64,000 nucleotides of DNA from CAISIP01 sp965278985. Its GTDB lineage: Bacteria > Pseudomonadota > Gammaproteobacteria > Burkholderiales > Burkholderiaceae_C. The stretch is from assembly GCA_965278985.1 (NCBI GenBank), contig OZ257131.1, positions 1,116,001-1,180,000 of the forward strand, given 5' to 3'. The notes beneath the pieces are model-generated. The model was given only the letters and a program-made list of their open reading frames with translations, did not search any database and was not told the origin of the DNA. This document shows, in pieces, positions 54,877 to 63,162 of this stretch (its first letter is position 1; every line of letters starts with the position of its first letter). The translations under genes and the position numbers were made by a program.

Positions 54877-55404
54877 ATGGCCAAGAAGAAAACCACCGCC
54901 GACAAGATCACCGCCGCAACGCTGTCGAAGGTGCCCACCATCGACATCGGCATATCGGCCGCGCAGCGCGGCGCCATCGTCGAGGGCCTGTCGGGCCTGC
55001 TGGCCGACAGCTACACGCTGTACCTGATGACGCACAACTTCCACTGGAACGTCACGGGCCCGCAGTTCAATTCCCTGCACCTGATGTTCATGGGCCAGTA
55101 CACCGAGCAGTGGAACGCGCTAGACCTGATCGCCGAGCGCATCCGCGCGCTGGGCTACCCCGCACCTGGGACCTACAAGGAGTTCGTCAAGCTCGCCTCG
55201 ATCAAGGAAGTGGAGGGCGTGCCCAAGGCCGACGACATGGTGCGCCACCTCGTCGCCGCGCAGGAAGCCACGGCCCGCACGGCGCGCCGGCTGCTGCCCG
55301 TGGTGGACGAGGCTAATGACCAGCCCACAGCCGACCTGCTGACGCAGCGGCTGGACGTGCACGAGAAGACGGCCTGGATGCTGCGCAGCCTGCTGGAGGG
55401 CTGA
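54877..55404 (+). CDS. dps: Dps family DNA-binding ferritin-like protein
   Basis: The 175-residue protein has the Dps ferroxidase signature: MTHNFHWNVTGPQFNSLHLMF with the ferroxidase His and Asp/Glu ligands. A Lys-rich N-terminal tail (MAKKKTTADKI) likely binds DNA. The protein forms 12-mers that store iron and protect DNA from peroxide. AAGGAG lies nine bases upstream of ATG. The C-terminal helix ends LDVHEKTAWMLRSLLEG. It follows the ZIP transporter gene and may be co-expressed with it. Confidence 0.94.
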   Translation: MAKKKTTADKITAATLSKVPTIDIGISAAQRGAIVEGLSGLLADSYTLYLMTHNFHWNVTGPQFNSLHLMFMGQYTEQWNALDLIAERIRALGYPAPGTYKEFVKLASIKEVEGVPKADDMVRHLVAAQEATARTARRLLPVVDEANDQPTADLLTQRLDVHEKTAWMLRSLLEG

Positions 55405-55413
55405 CCCGCCCGC

Positions 55414-56160
55414 TCAGGGCTTGTAGGCGATCCACACGCGGGTCGCGTCCTGCGCGCGCGACAGCCGCATGCCCACTTCGAAATGCTCGCCGTGGTACCA
55501 GCCCAGCAGCAGCTGCACGGGCGTGTCCTCTTCGTCGAACAGGGTGCGCGTGAGCTTGAGCACAGGGCTGCCTTCGGCCACCCGCAGCGCGCCGGCCACG
55601 ACCGGCGGCGCCCCCACCGACGTGATCGATTGCTGCGCGCCGCCGATCTTCAGGCCCGCGTCCTCCAGCAGCTGCACATACGGCTTGCGCTCCAGGTCGG
55701 CCCGGCGCACATACGGCGCCAGCGCAAGGCGCAGGAAGGTCTCGGTGTAGGTCAACGCCACTCCGTCGCGCGTGCGCAGGCGCACCACGCGCAGCACCTC
55801 GCTGTCCTGCGGGAGCGCAAGCGCTTCTGACACATCCGATGCCGCCTTGGCCCTCCCGAAGGCGAGCACCTGGCGTCGGTCATCGCGTCCGCGGTCCAGG
55901 AAGCGGTCCACGTCTGCGCGCAGCAGCCGCGGGCGGGCGCCCGCGACCTGGTCCGACAGGGCCGAGGTTCCCCGCCGCGGCCGGCGCTGCACCAGCCCCT
56001 GTTCGTCCAGCCGCTGCAGCGCGGTGCGCACCGTGACACGCCCCACGCCGAACTCCGACGCCAACGCGCGTTCGCCCGGCACGCCCGTGCGGTCGTAGGT
56101 GCCCTCGCGGATGCGCGTGGCCAGTGTGTTGGCAAGCGATTGGTACTTGGGGGTGGCCAT
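55414..56160 (-). CDS. GntR-family transcriptional regulator (HutC/UTRA type)
   Basis: The 248-residue protein has a winged helix-turn-helix (VPGERALASEFGVGRVTVRTALQRLDEQGLVQRR, cited in part, residues about 27-60) and a UTRA effector domain (ALTYTETFLRLALAPYVR). The start ATG at 56160 places the domain at the usual distance. It is divergent from the Bug receptor-lyase-hydratase operon and probably represses it. A palindrome between them, given separately, is the likely operator. Ligand would be a C4-C6 carboxylic acid from the pathway. Confidence 0.9.
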   Translation of the reverse strand: MATPKYQSLANTLATRIREGTYDRTGVPGERALASEFGVGRVTVRTALQRLDEQGLVQRRPRRGTSALSDQVAGARPRLLRADVDRFLDRGRDDRRQVLAFGRAKAASDVSEALALPQDSEVLRVVRLRTRDGVALTYTETFLRLALAPYVRRADLERKPYVQLLEDAGLKIGGAQQSITSVGAPPVVAGALRVAEGSPVLKLTRTLFDEEDTPVQLLLGWYHGEHFEVGMRLSRAQDATRVWIAYKP

Positions 56161-56198
56161 CGGGGCGAGTGTCTCCGCAAGCCGGTCGACGCCAAAAC

Positions 56199-56213
56199 GG
56201 GACCACTGGTTCC
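56199..56213. promoter_or_regulatory. GntR operator palindrome in the divergent promoter region
   Basis: GGGACCA-C-TGGTTCC is a 15-base dyad with six of seven base pairs matched, in the 116-base gap between the GntR gene and the Bug receptor gene. Half-sites of ACCA/TGGT type are common for this regulator family. Confidence 0.55.
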
Positions 56214-56276
56214 ATTGTGGCGGCTCTGCAAGCGCTCCAGACTCCGGCTTCTGAGATTTCGACAAGGAGACAACCC

Positions 56277-57248
56277 ATGCACAAACGCGACTTCCTGCGC
56301 CTGGCCGCCACGGCCGGCTTCGGCGCAGCCACCCCCGCCCTGTGGGCCCAGAGCGGCTTCCCCGACAAGCCACTGACCTTCGTGGTGCCCTTTGCCGCCG
56401 GCGGCGGTGGCGACCTCACGGCGCGCCTGCTCGCCAAGGCGCTGGGGGAGCAGATCAAGCAGTCCATCGTGGTGGAGAACCGCGTGGGCGCCGGCGGCAA
56501 CATCGGCAGCGCCTACGTGCTGCGCGCCAAGCCCGACGGCTACACGCTGCTCAACATGTCGAGCAGTTATCCGATCCAGGCGGCGGTCAGCAAGACCCCC
56601 TACGACCCACTGCGCGACATGCAGCCCATCGCGCTGGTGTCACGCAATGCCGTGGTGATCGTCGTGCGTGCCGACTCGCCGCTGCGCGATGCGAAGGACC
56701 TGCAGAAAGCGGCCCGCGCCCAGCCCGACAGGCTCACCTACGGCTCGGCCGGCATCGGTTCCATCGCCCACCTGGCGATGGAGGAATTGGGGGTGCAGCT
56801 GGACGTGCAGATGAAGCACGTCCCCTACAAGGGCACCTCGCAGGCCCTGGCCGACCTCATGGGCGGCTCCATCGACCTGATGCTCTCCACGGGCATCGCG
56901 GCCATGGGACTGATCAAGACCGGCAAGGTGCGCGCCCTGGGCTTGGCAAGCGCCACGCGCGACAGCACCCTGCCGGATGTGCCGACCTTCGCAGAGCAGG
57001 GCTGGCCGAACTATGTGATCACCGAATGGAAAGCCATCGCCGCGCCAGCCGGCACACCCCCCGACGTCGTGGCCTTCCTCAACCGCAACATCAACCAGGT
57101 GCTGCGCAGCGAGCCCGTCACCGCCAAGCTGCGCGAGGAAGGCTCTGAGGTCGCGGGCGGCAGCCCCGAAGACATGATGGCCCTGGTCCGGGCGGATATC
57201 CAGCGCTGGAAGGCGGTGGCAGCCAAGGCCAACGTCAGCATCGATTGA
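56277..57248 (+). CDS. Bug/TctC-family tripartite tricarboxylate transporter substrate-binding protein
   Basis: The 323-residue periplasmic protein has a leader MHKRDFLRLAATAGFGAATP followed by FPDKPLTFVVPFAAGGGGDLTARL, VENRVGAGGNIGSAY, KPDGYTL and VPYKGTSQALADL, which form the carboxylate-binding pocket of the family. AAGGAG lies eight bases upstream of ATG. It is the first gene of a four-gene operon with a lyase and a LeuCD-like hydratase. TctAB genes are absent, so the membrane partner must be encoded elsewhere. Confidence 0.93.
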   Translation: MHKRDFLRLAATAGFGAATPALWAQSGFPDKPLTFVVPFAAGGGGDLTARLLAKALGEQIKQSIVVENRVGAGGNIGSAYVLRAKPDGYTLLNMSSSYPIQAAVSKTPYDPLRDMQPIALVSRNAVVIVVRADSPLRDAKDLQKAARAQPDRLTYGSAGIGSIAHLAMEELGVQLDVQMKHVPYKGTSQALADLMGGSIDLMLSTGIAAMGLIKTGKVRALGLASATRDSTLPDVPTFAEQGWPNYVITEWKAIAAPAGTPPDVVAFLNRNINQVLRSEPVTAKLREEGSEVAGGSPEDMMALVRADIQRWKAVAAKANVSID

Positions 57249-57289
57249 TCACCCCCACCGTCCCATCCAACTTGCCCCTTACGCCCAAG

Positions 57290-58177
57290 ATGCCCGCCAA
57301 CACTTCTGCTTCCTCCCCCACCGGCGCTGCCGCGCTGCGTGCAAAACTCGTCCCGGGCGCCGGCCTGATCGTGCCCGGTGTGGGCAATGCGCTGGCCGCG
57401 CGCATGGTGGAGGCCGCGGGCTTCCCCGCCATGATGCTCAGTGGCGCGGCCGTGGCCAACAGCTTCCTGGGCGTGCCCGACCTGGGCCTGGTCTCGGTGA
57501 CCGAGCTGGCCCAGCATGTCAGCGCCGTCTGCGAAGCGGTGGACATCCCGGTGCTGGTGGATGCCGACACCGGCTTCGGCAACGCGCTCAACACACGGCG
57601 CGCCGTGCGCCTGATCGAGCGCGCCGGCGCCAGCGCGCTGATGCTGGAAGACCAGACCTACCCCAAGCGCTGCGGCCATTTCGATGGCAAGTCGGTGGTG
57701 CCGGTCGACGAGATGGTGGGCAAGCTCAAGGCCGCCGTCGATGCGCGCGACGACCCGCGCATGATGATCCTGGCGCGCACCGATGCGCGGGCCGTCGAGG
57801 GCTTCGAGGCCGCACTGGACCGCGCGCGCCGCTACATGGAGGCCGGTGCCGACTGGCTCTTCATCGAGGCGCCGCTCACGCGCGAGGAGCTGCTGGCCAT
57901 CCCGCGCGCAGTGCCGGGCATCCACCTGTGCAACATGGTGATCGGCGGCAAGACGCCGCTGGTCTCGCGCGAGGAACTGGCCGAGGCCGGCTACGCCGCC
58001 ATCTGTTATGCCAACGCGGCGCTGCAGGCTTCCATGCGCGCGATGCAGGAGGTGCTGGGCCACCTGCACGCCACGGGTGGCATCGAGGGCATGGAGCACC
58101 GCCTCATGATGTTCGCCGAGCGCCAGAAGGTGCTGGGCGCTGAGAACTACCAGGCGCTGGAAGGCCGCTACGCGTGA
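57290..58177 (+). CDS. Isocitrate lyase/PEP mutase superfamily lyase (dimethylmalate lyase-like)
   Basis: The 295-residue protein shows the ICL/PEP-mutase fold: PGVGNALAARMVEAAGFPAMMLSGAA, VDADTGFGN with metal-binding Asp, LEDQTYPKRCGHF with the catalytic KRCGH motif, and RTDARAVEGFEAAL (cited in part). The Cys in KRCGH marks C-C lyases such as methylisocitrate lyase and 2,3-dimethylmalate lyase rather than PEP mutase. ATG at 57290 was chosen; a TTG at 57245 overlapping the Bug stop is less likely. It is followed with overlap by the LeuC-like gene. The pair fits hydration of an unsaturated dicarboxylate and cleavage of the resulting malate analogue. Confidence 0.87.
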   Translation: MPANTSASSPTGAAALRAKLVPGAGLIVPGVGNALAARMVEAAGFPAMMLSGAAVANSFLGVPDLGLVSVTELAQHVSAVCEAVDIPVLVDADTGFGNALNTRRAVRLIERAGASALMLEDQTYPKRCGHFDGKSVVPVDEMVGKLKAAVDARDDPRMMILARTDARAVEGFEAALDRARRYMEAGADWLFIEAPLTREELLAIPRAVPGIHLCNMVIGGKTPLVSREELAEAGYAAICYANAALQASMRAMQEVLGHLHATGGIEGMEHRLMMFAERQKVLGAENYQALEGRYA

Positions 58178-59601
58178 CGCCCTCTACCGCTCTTACCACC
58201 CCGCGCACCTTCTTCGACAAGGTCTGGGACGAACACCGCATCACCGCGCTGGGCCCGGACACGGACCTGCTGCAGATCGACCGCCTGGTGCTGCACGAGC
58301 TCTCCGGCAGCCAGGCCGTGCGTGCGCTGGCCGAGGCGGGGCGCGAGCCGATGAGCCGCACGCAGGTGTACACGCTCATCGAGCACCTGATCTCCACGCG
58401 CCCAGGCCGCGGGCCCAACGAATCGCCGTCGCCCAGCGGGCCGATCATGATCGAGACCACGCGGCGCGCCTCGCGCGACTGGGGCTTCCACTTCATCGAC
58501 TACGACGACCCGCGCCAGGGCATCGCGCACGTGGTGGTGCCGGAGCAGGGCATCGCCTTCCCTGGCGCCACGGTGGTGTGCTGCGACAGCCACACCAGCA
58601 CCGTGGGCGGCATCGGCGCGCTGGCCTGGGGCATCGGCGCCACCGAGGCGGAACATGTGCTGGCCACGCAGGCCCTGGCGCAGTCGCGCCCGCTGCGCAT
58701 GCGGGTGCGTTGCGAGGGGCGGCTTGGCCCCGGCGTGTATGCGAAGGACCTGATCCTGGCGCTGATCGGCCAGCTGGGCGCGCAGGGCGGCATCGGTTAC
58801 GCCGTGGAATACGCGGGGCCGGCCATCGCCTCCATGCCGGTGGAGGGGCGCCTGACCATCTGCAACATGTCCATCGAGTTTTCCTGCAAGTACGGATTCG
58901 TGCCGCCGGACGACACCACGCTGCAGTACCTCGCCAACCGGCCGTTCTCGCCGCAGGGCGCGGACTGGGACCGCGCCGTGGCGCACTGGCGCGGCCTGCG
59001 CACGGACGAGGGCGCCGTCTTCGACCGCGAGGTGGTGCTGGACTGCAGCGCCATCGAGCCGCAGGTGAGCTGGGGCATCAGCCCGCAGCAGGTGGGTGGC
59101 ATTGGTGACCGCGTACCGGAGCCGTCCGCCGCTGGCGACGCGGAGCAGCGCACGCTGGCCGAGCGCGCGCTGCGCTACATGCAGCTGCAGCCCGGCATGC
59201 CGCTGCGCGGCCTGCCCGTGGACGTGGCCTACGTCGGCTCGTGCACCAATGCGCGACTGTCCGACCTGCGCGTGGCAGCCGAGGTGGTGCGCGGGCGCAA
59301 GGTGAAGGCGGGTGTGCAGGCGCTGTGTGTGCCCGGCTCCACGGCCGTCAAGCGCGCCGCCGAGGCCGAGGGCCTGGACCGCGTGTTCGTCGATGCGGGC
59401 TTCGAGTGGCTGGAATCCGCCTGCGGCTTCTGCGGCCACATCGGTGACAACCGTTTCGACAACCTGCGCGTGATCAGCACCACCAACCGCAACTTCGAAG
59501 GCCGCCAGGGCACCGCCACGCGCACGCACCTGGCCAGCCCCGCCACGGTGGCGGCCTCGGCGCTGGCGGGCCATATCGCGGACGCAAGGGAGCTCGCCTG
59601 A
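58174..59601 (+). CDS. LeuC-like large subunit of a hydro-lyase (3-isopropylmalate/dimethylmaleate dehydratase group)
   Basis: The 475-residue protein is an aconitase-superfamily large subunit: CCDSHTSTVGGIGALAWGIG, YVGSCTN (cluster Cys near residue 354), ACGFCGH (near 415, CxxC for the cluster) and TTNRNFEGRQG. In leucine-pathway LeuC the CxxC segment reads CSMC; here it is CGFC, indicating a divergent paralogue. It begins with GTG overlapping the lyase stop by four bases (GTGA). With the LeuD-like protein and the lyase it probably handles a methylated C4-C6 dicarboxylate, as DmdAB/Dml do in nicotinate fermentation. This substrate assignment is an inference. Confidence 0.85.
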   Translation: MTPSTALTTPRTFFDKVWDEHRITALGPDTDLLQIDRLVLHELSGSQAVRALAEAGREPMSRTQVYTLIEHLISTRPGRGPNESPSPSGPIMIETTRRASRDWGFHFIDYDDPRQGIAHVVVPEQGIAFPGATVVCCDSHTSTVGGIGALAWGIGATEAEHVLATQALAQSRPLRMRVRCEGRLGPGVYAKDLILALIGQLGAQGGIGYAVEYAGPAIASMPVEGRLTICNMSIEFSCKYGFVPPDDTTLQYLANRPFSPQGADWDRAVAHWRGLRTDEGAVFDREVVLDCSAIEPQVSWGISPQQVGGIGDRVPEPSAAGDAEQRTLAERALRYMQLQPGMPLRGLPVDVAYVGSCTNARLSDLRVAAEVVRGRKVKAGVQALCVPGSTAVKRAAEAEGLDRVFVDAGFEWLESACGFCGHIGDNRFDNLRVISTTNRNFEGRQGTATRTHLASPATVAASALAGHIADARELA

Positions 59602-60212
59602 TGGAAGCACTCCGCACCGTGACGGGTGTCGCCGCGCCGATGCTGCGCATCAACATCGACACCGACCAGATGATCCCCACGCTGTTCCTGGGCGGCACGG
59701 ACGCCAAGGGGTATGGCAAGCACCTGTTTCACCACTGGCGCTTTTTGGCCGACGGCAGCCCGAACCCGGAGTTCATCCTGAACCAGGCGCCGTATGATCG
59801 CGCGCAGATCCTGCTGGCCGACCGCAACTTCGGCTGCGGCTCGTCGCGCGAGCGCGCGCCCAAGGCGCTACGCGAGTTCGGCTTCCGTGCCGTGCTGGCG
59901 CCGTCTTTCGGCGGCATCTTCTACAACAACTGCTACCGCAACGGCATCGTGCCGGTGGAGCTGGACATCGGCACCATCCAGTCCATCCGAGACGAGGTGG
60001 AGGCGTCCGGCGGACAGGCGGAGGTCACGGTGGACCTTGAGGCGCAGCGGGTGACGGCACCTAGTGGCCGGGCCTATGCATTCGATGCACCGCAGACCTT
60101 GCGCCACATGCTGCTGGAAGGGATGGACGAGATCGCCGGCACGTTGGCGCTGGGCGATACACTGGCGGCGTTCCGGCAGCGCGACCGCGCGTTGCGGCCG
60201 TGGGCGTATTGA
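59601..60212 (+). CDS. LeuD-like small subunit of the hydro-lyase
   Basis: The 203-residue protein has the LeuD swivelling-domain marks NIDTDQMIPTLFL, LADRNFGCGSSRERAPKAL and PSFGGIFYNNCYRNGIVPV. It pairs with the LeuC-like large subunit whose stop overlaps its ATG by one base. Length and motifs fit the bacterial two-subunit hydro-lyases. The gene is probably last in the Bug operon, since a 110-base gap follows before the repair genes. Confidence 0.88.
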   Translation: MEALRTVTGVAAPMLRINIDTDQMIPTLFLGGTDAKGYGKHLFHHWRFLADGSPNPEFILNQAPYDRAQILLADRNFGCGSSRERAPKALREFGFRAVLAPSFGGIFYNNCYRNGIVPVELDIGTIQSIRDEVEASGGQAEVTVDLEAQRVTAPSGRAYAFDAPQTLRHMLLEGMDEIAGTLALGDTLAAFRQRDRALRPWAY

Positions 60213-60322
60213 GCTGTCGCACCGTCGTGCATCCGCGTGGCCAATGCGCAGGGGCTGGTACGGTCATCCTGTCCGGTACCCGTCCTACAGTGGGGGTCCA
60301 CGCGGCCCGATAGCATCGGGGC

Positions 60323-61492
60323 ATGCCTGAGCCCGCGCGCAGCGAATCGACATCCACCGCCACCGACGACCTCGTCGTGGCCCGTCCGCAGGGCTTGTAC
60401 TGCCCGCCGGGCGACTTCTACATCGACCCCTGGCGGCCCGTGGACCGCGCCGTCATCACGCACGCCCACAGCGACCACGCACGCGCCGGCCACGGCCACT
60501 ACCTGGCGCACCACTTGAGCGAGGGCATCCTGCGCCGCCGGGTCGGCGCGGACATCCAGCTGCAGACGCTGGGATACGGCGAATCCATCGTCCACCACGG
60601 GGTGCGGCTATCGCTGCACCCCGCCGGCCATGTCCTGGGCTCGGCGCAGGTGCGGCTGGAGCACGGCGGCCGGGTGTGGGTGGCCTCGGGGGATTACAAG
60701 CTGGAGGCCGACGGCACCTGCGCGCCCTTCGAGCCGGTGCGTTGCGACACCTTCATCACCGAGTCCACCTTCGGCCTGCCCATCTACCGCTGGCCCACGC
60801 AGGCCGTGCTGTTCGCCGACATCCAGCAATGGTGGCAGGCCAACGCCGCGCAGGGGAGGGCGTCGGTGCTCTTCGCCTACGCCTTCGGCAAGGCGCAGCG
60901 CATCCTGGCCGGGGTGGACCCCGCCACCGGGCCGCTGGTGGTGCATGGGGCCGTGGAGCCGCTCAATGCCGTGTACCGCGAATGTGGCGTGGCATTGCCG
61001 CCGACGCTGCGCGTCACCGATCCGGGCCTGTCCAAGTCCGACCTGGCGCGGGCGCTCGTCGTGGCGCCGCCGTCCGCGGCCGGTACACCATGGCTGCGGC
61101 GTTTCGGCACCCACTCCGATGCCTTCGCCAGCGGCTGGATGCAGGTGCGCGGCCGCCGCCGCAACCGCGGTGTGGATCGTGGTTTCGTGATGTCGGACCA
61201 CGCGGACTGGCCCGGCCTGCAGCAGGCCATCCTGGCCACCGGCGCCGAACGCGTGCTGGTGACCCACGGCAGCGTGGCGACCATGGTGCGCTGGTTACGC
61301 GAGCAGGGCATGCAGGCGGAGTCCTTCAAGACCGAGTACGGAGACGAGGACGACGAGGGCCGCACCGCGGAAGAGGCTGCAGCATCCGACGGCGGCACGG
61401 CATCGGACAGCGCGCAGGGCGACGCAGGCGCTGGGCTGCCCGCCGGTGCACCATCCGCGTTGTCCAAGCCCCCATCGCCCCCCGCCGCATGA
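60323..61492 (+). CDS. Ligase-associated DNA exonuclease (metallo-beta-lactamase fold)
   Basis: The 389-residue protein has the MBL signature THAHSDHARAGHGH (metal His and Asp near residues 47-53), HPAGHVLGSAQV, SGDYKLEADG and a C-terminal FVMSDHADWPGL. It belongs to the beta-CASP-type nucleases found next to bacterial LigC-like ligases, proposed to trim 3' or 5' DNA ends before ligation. The last 50 residues are Gly/Ala/Ser/Asp-rich and disordered. The stop overlaps the ligase start by four bases, so the genes are coupled. Confidence 0.9.
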   Translation: MPEPARSESTSTATDDLVVARPQGLYCPPGDFYIDPWRPVDRAVITHAHSDHARAGHGHYLAHHLSEGILRRRVGADIQLQTLGYGESIVHHGVRLSLHPAGHVLGSAQVRLEHGGRVWVASGDYKLEADGTCAPFEPVRCDTFITESTFGLPIYRWPTQAVLFADIQQWWQANAAQGRASVLFAYAFGKAQRILAGVDPATGPLVVHGAVEPLNAVYRECGVALPPTLRVTDPGLSKSDLARALVVAPPSAAGTPWLRRFGTHSDAFASGWMQVRGRRRNRGVDRGFVMSDHADWPGLQQAILATGAERVLVTHGSVATMVRWLREQGMQAESFKTEYGDEDDEGRTAEEAAASDGGTASDSAQGDAGAGLPAGAPSALSKPPSPPAA

Positions 61493-63162
61493 AATCCTTC
61501 GCCGCGCTGTACCGCGCGCTCGACGCATCCACCTCCAGCCTGGCCAAGCAGGCGGCCCTGCAGGCCTACCTGCGCAGCGCCGCACCGCAGGATGCCGCCT
61601 GGGCCGTGTACTTCCTGGCGGGCGGCAAGCCGCGGCAACTGGTGCCTACCAAGGTCCTGCGCGACACGGCGCGGGCGCAGGCCGCCATACCGGAATGGCT
61701 GTTCGACGAGTGTTACGAGACCGTGGGCGACCTGGCCGAGACCGTGGCGCTGCTGCTGCCCGCGCCGCAGGCACCGGTCGACCGCAGCCTGGCGCAGTGG
61801 ATGGTCGACGAGCTGCTGCCGCTGCGGGGCCTGCCGCCCGAGGAACTCGCCAGCCGCATGGTGCGGCACTGGCACAGCTTGCCGGTGGAGGATCGGCTGG
61901 TGTATTGCAAGCTCATCACCGGCAGCTTCCGCGTGGGCGTGTCCAAGCTGCAGGTGACGCAGGCGCTGGCGGCCGTGGGCGGCGTGGACGCGAAGCAGGT
62001 GGCACAGCGGCTGATGGGCTACCTGCAGATCGGCGCGCGGCCTTCCGCCGACCACTACCTGGCGCTGGTGGCGGCGCACGACGCACAGGCCGGTGCGCTG
62101 CCGGACGGCGGCCAGCCCTATCCCTTCTTCCTGGCCCATCCCTTCGCGCAGCCTCTGTCCGAATTCGACGCCACGCTGGGCCCGCCCTCCGATTGGCTCG
62201 TCGAGTGGAAGTGGGATGGCATCCGCGCGCAGCTCGTGCACCGCGCGGGCGTGGTGGCCGTGTGGTCGCGCGGGGAGGAGCTGGTCAGCGAGCGTTTCCC
62301 CGAGCTGGTGCAGCTTGGGGAGGCATTGCCCGATGGCACGGTGCTCGATGGCGAGATCCTGGTCTGGCGCGGCACGCCGGGGCAGGTGCAGCCCTTCGCC
62401 GACCTGCAGAAACGCATCGGCCGCAAGACCCTGGGCCCCAAGATCCTGCGCGACATCCCCGTGGTGCTGTGCGCCTATGACCTGCTGGAAGAGGCCGGCG
62501 TGGACCTGCGCACGCTGCCGCAGTGGCAGCGCCGCGCACGGCTGGAGGCATTGGCGCAGGACGCGGCCCATCCCACGCTGGTGATCAGCCCGCTGGTGAC
62601 GGGTGACAGCTGGCAGGCACTGGCCGCCACGCGCGAGGATGCCCGTGCGCGCGGCGTCGAGGGCTTCATGCTCAAGCGCCGCGACGCGTCCTACGGTGTG
62701 GGCCGCACCAAGGACGTGGGCCTGTGGCTCAAGTGGAAGATTGACCCGCTCTCCGTGGACGCAGTGCTGGTCTACGCGCAACGCGGCCACGGGCGCCGCG
62801 CGAGCCTCTACAGCGACTACACCTTCGCCGTCTGGAGCGGTCCGCCGGAGGACCCCGAGCGGCACCTCGTGCCTTTCGCCAAGGCCTACTCGGGCCTCAC
62901 GGACGCCGAGATGCGCCGCGTGGACGCCGTGGTGCGCGCCACCACCGTCGAGAGTTTTGGCCCGGTGCGCAGCGTGAAGCCCACTTTGGTATTCGAACTC
63001 GGCTTCGAGGGCATCGCGCGCAGCACGCGCCACAAGAGCGGCATCGCCACACGCTTCCCGCGCATGCTGCGCTGGCGCGAGGACAAGCCCATTGCCGAGG
63101 CCGACACGCTGGCCACGCTGGCGGCGCTGTTGCCGCCTGAAGCCGTACCGGGGAAGGTGTGA
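61489..63162 (+). CDS. ATP-dependent DNA ligase (LigC/LigB-type, ligase-associated operon)
   Basis: The 557-residue ligase has an N-terminal DNA-binding domain (LITGSFRVGVSKLQVTQAL). The adenylation domain carries the nucleophilic Lys in EWKWDGIRAQL near residue 239, DGEILVW, EGFMLKRRD and WLKWKIDPLSVDAV, and an OB-fold C-terminus (FELGFEGIARSTRHKSGIATRFP, in part) follows. It seals nicks using ATP and probably acts in a non-replicative repair pathway with the neighbouring exonuclease and helicase. It overlaps both neighbours by four bases. Confidence 0.95.
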   Translation: MKSFAALYRALDASTSSLAKQAALQAYLRSAAPQDAAWAVYFLAGGKPRQLVPTKVLRDTARAQAAIPEWLFDECYETVGDLAETVALLLPAPQAPVDRSLAQWMVDELLPLRGLPPEELASRMVRHWHSLPVEDRLVYCKLITGSFRVGVSKLQVTQALAAVGGVDAKQVAQRLMGYLQIGARPSADHYLALVAAHDAQAGALPDGGQPYPFFLAHPFAQPLSEFDATLGPPSDWLVEWKWDGIRAQLVHRAGVVAVWSRGEELVSERFPELVQLGEALPDGTVLDGEILVWRGTPGQVQPFADLQKRIGRKTLGPKILRDIPVVLCAYDLLEEAGVDLRTLPQWQRRARLEALAQDAAHPTLVISPLVTGDSWQALAATREDARARGVEGFMLKRRDASYGVGRTKDVGLWLKWKIDPLSVDAVLVYAQRGHGRRASLYSDYTFAVWSGPPEDPERHLVPFAKAYSGLTDAEMRRVDAVVRATTVESFGPVRSVKPTLVFELGFEGIARSTRHKSGIATRFPRMLRWREDKPIAEADTLATLAALLPPEAVPGKV

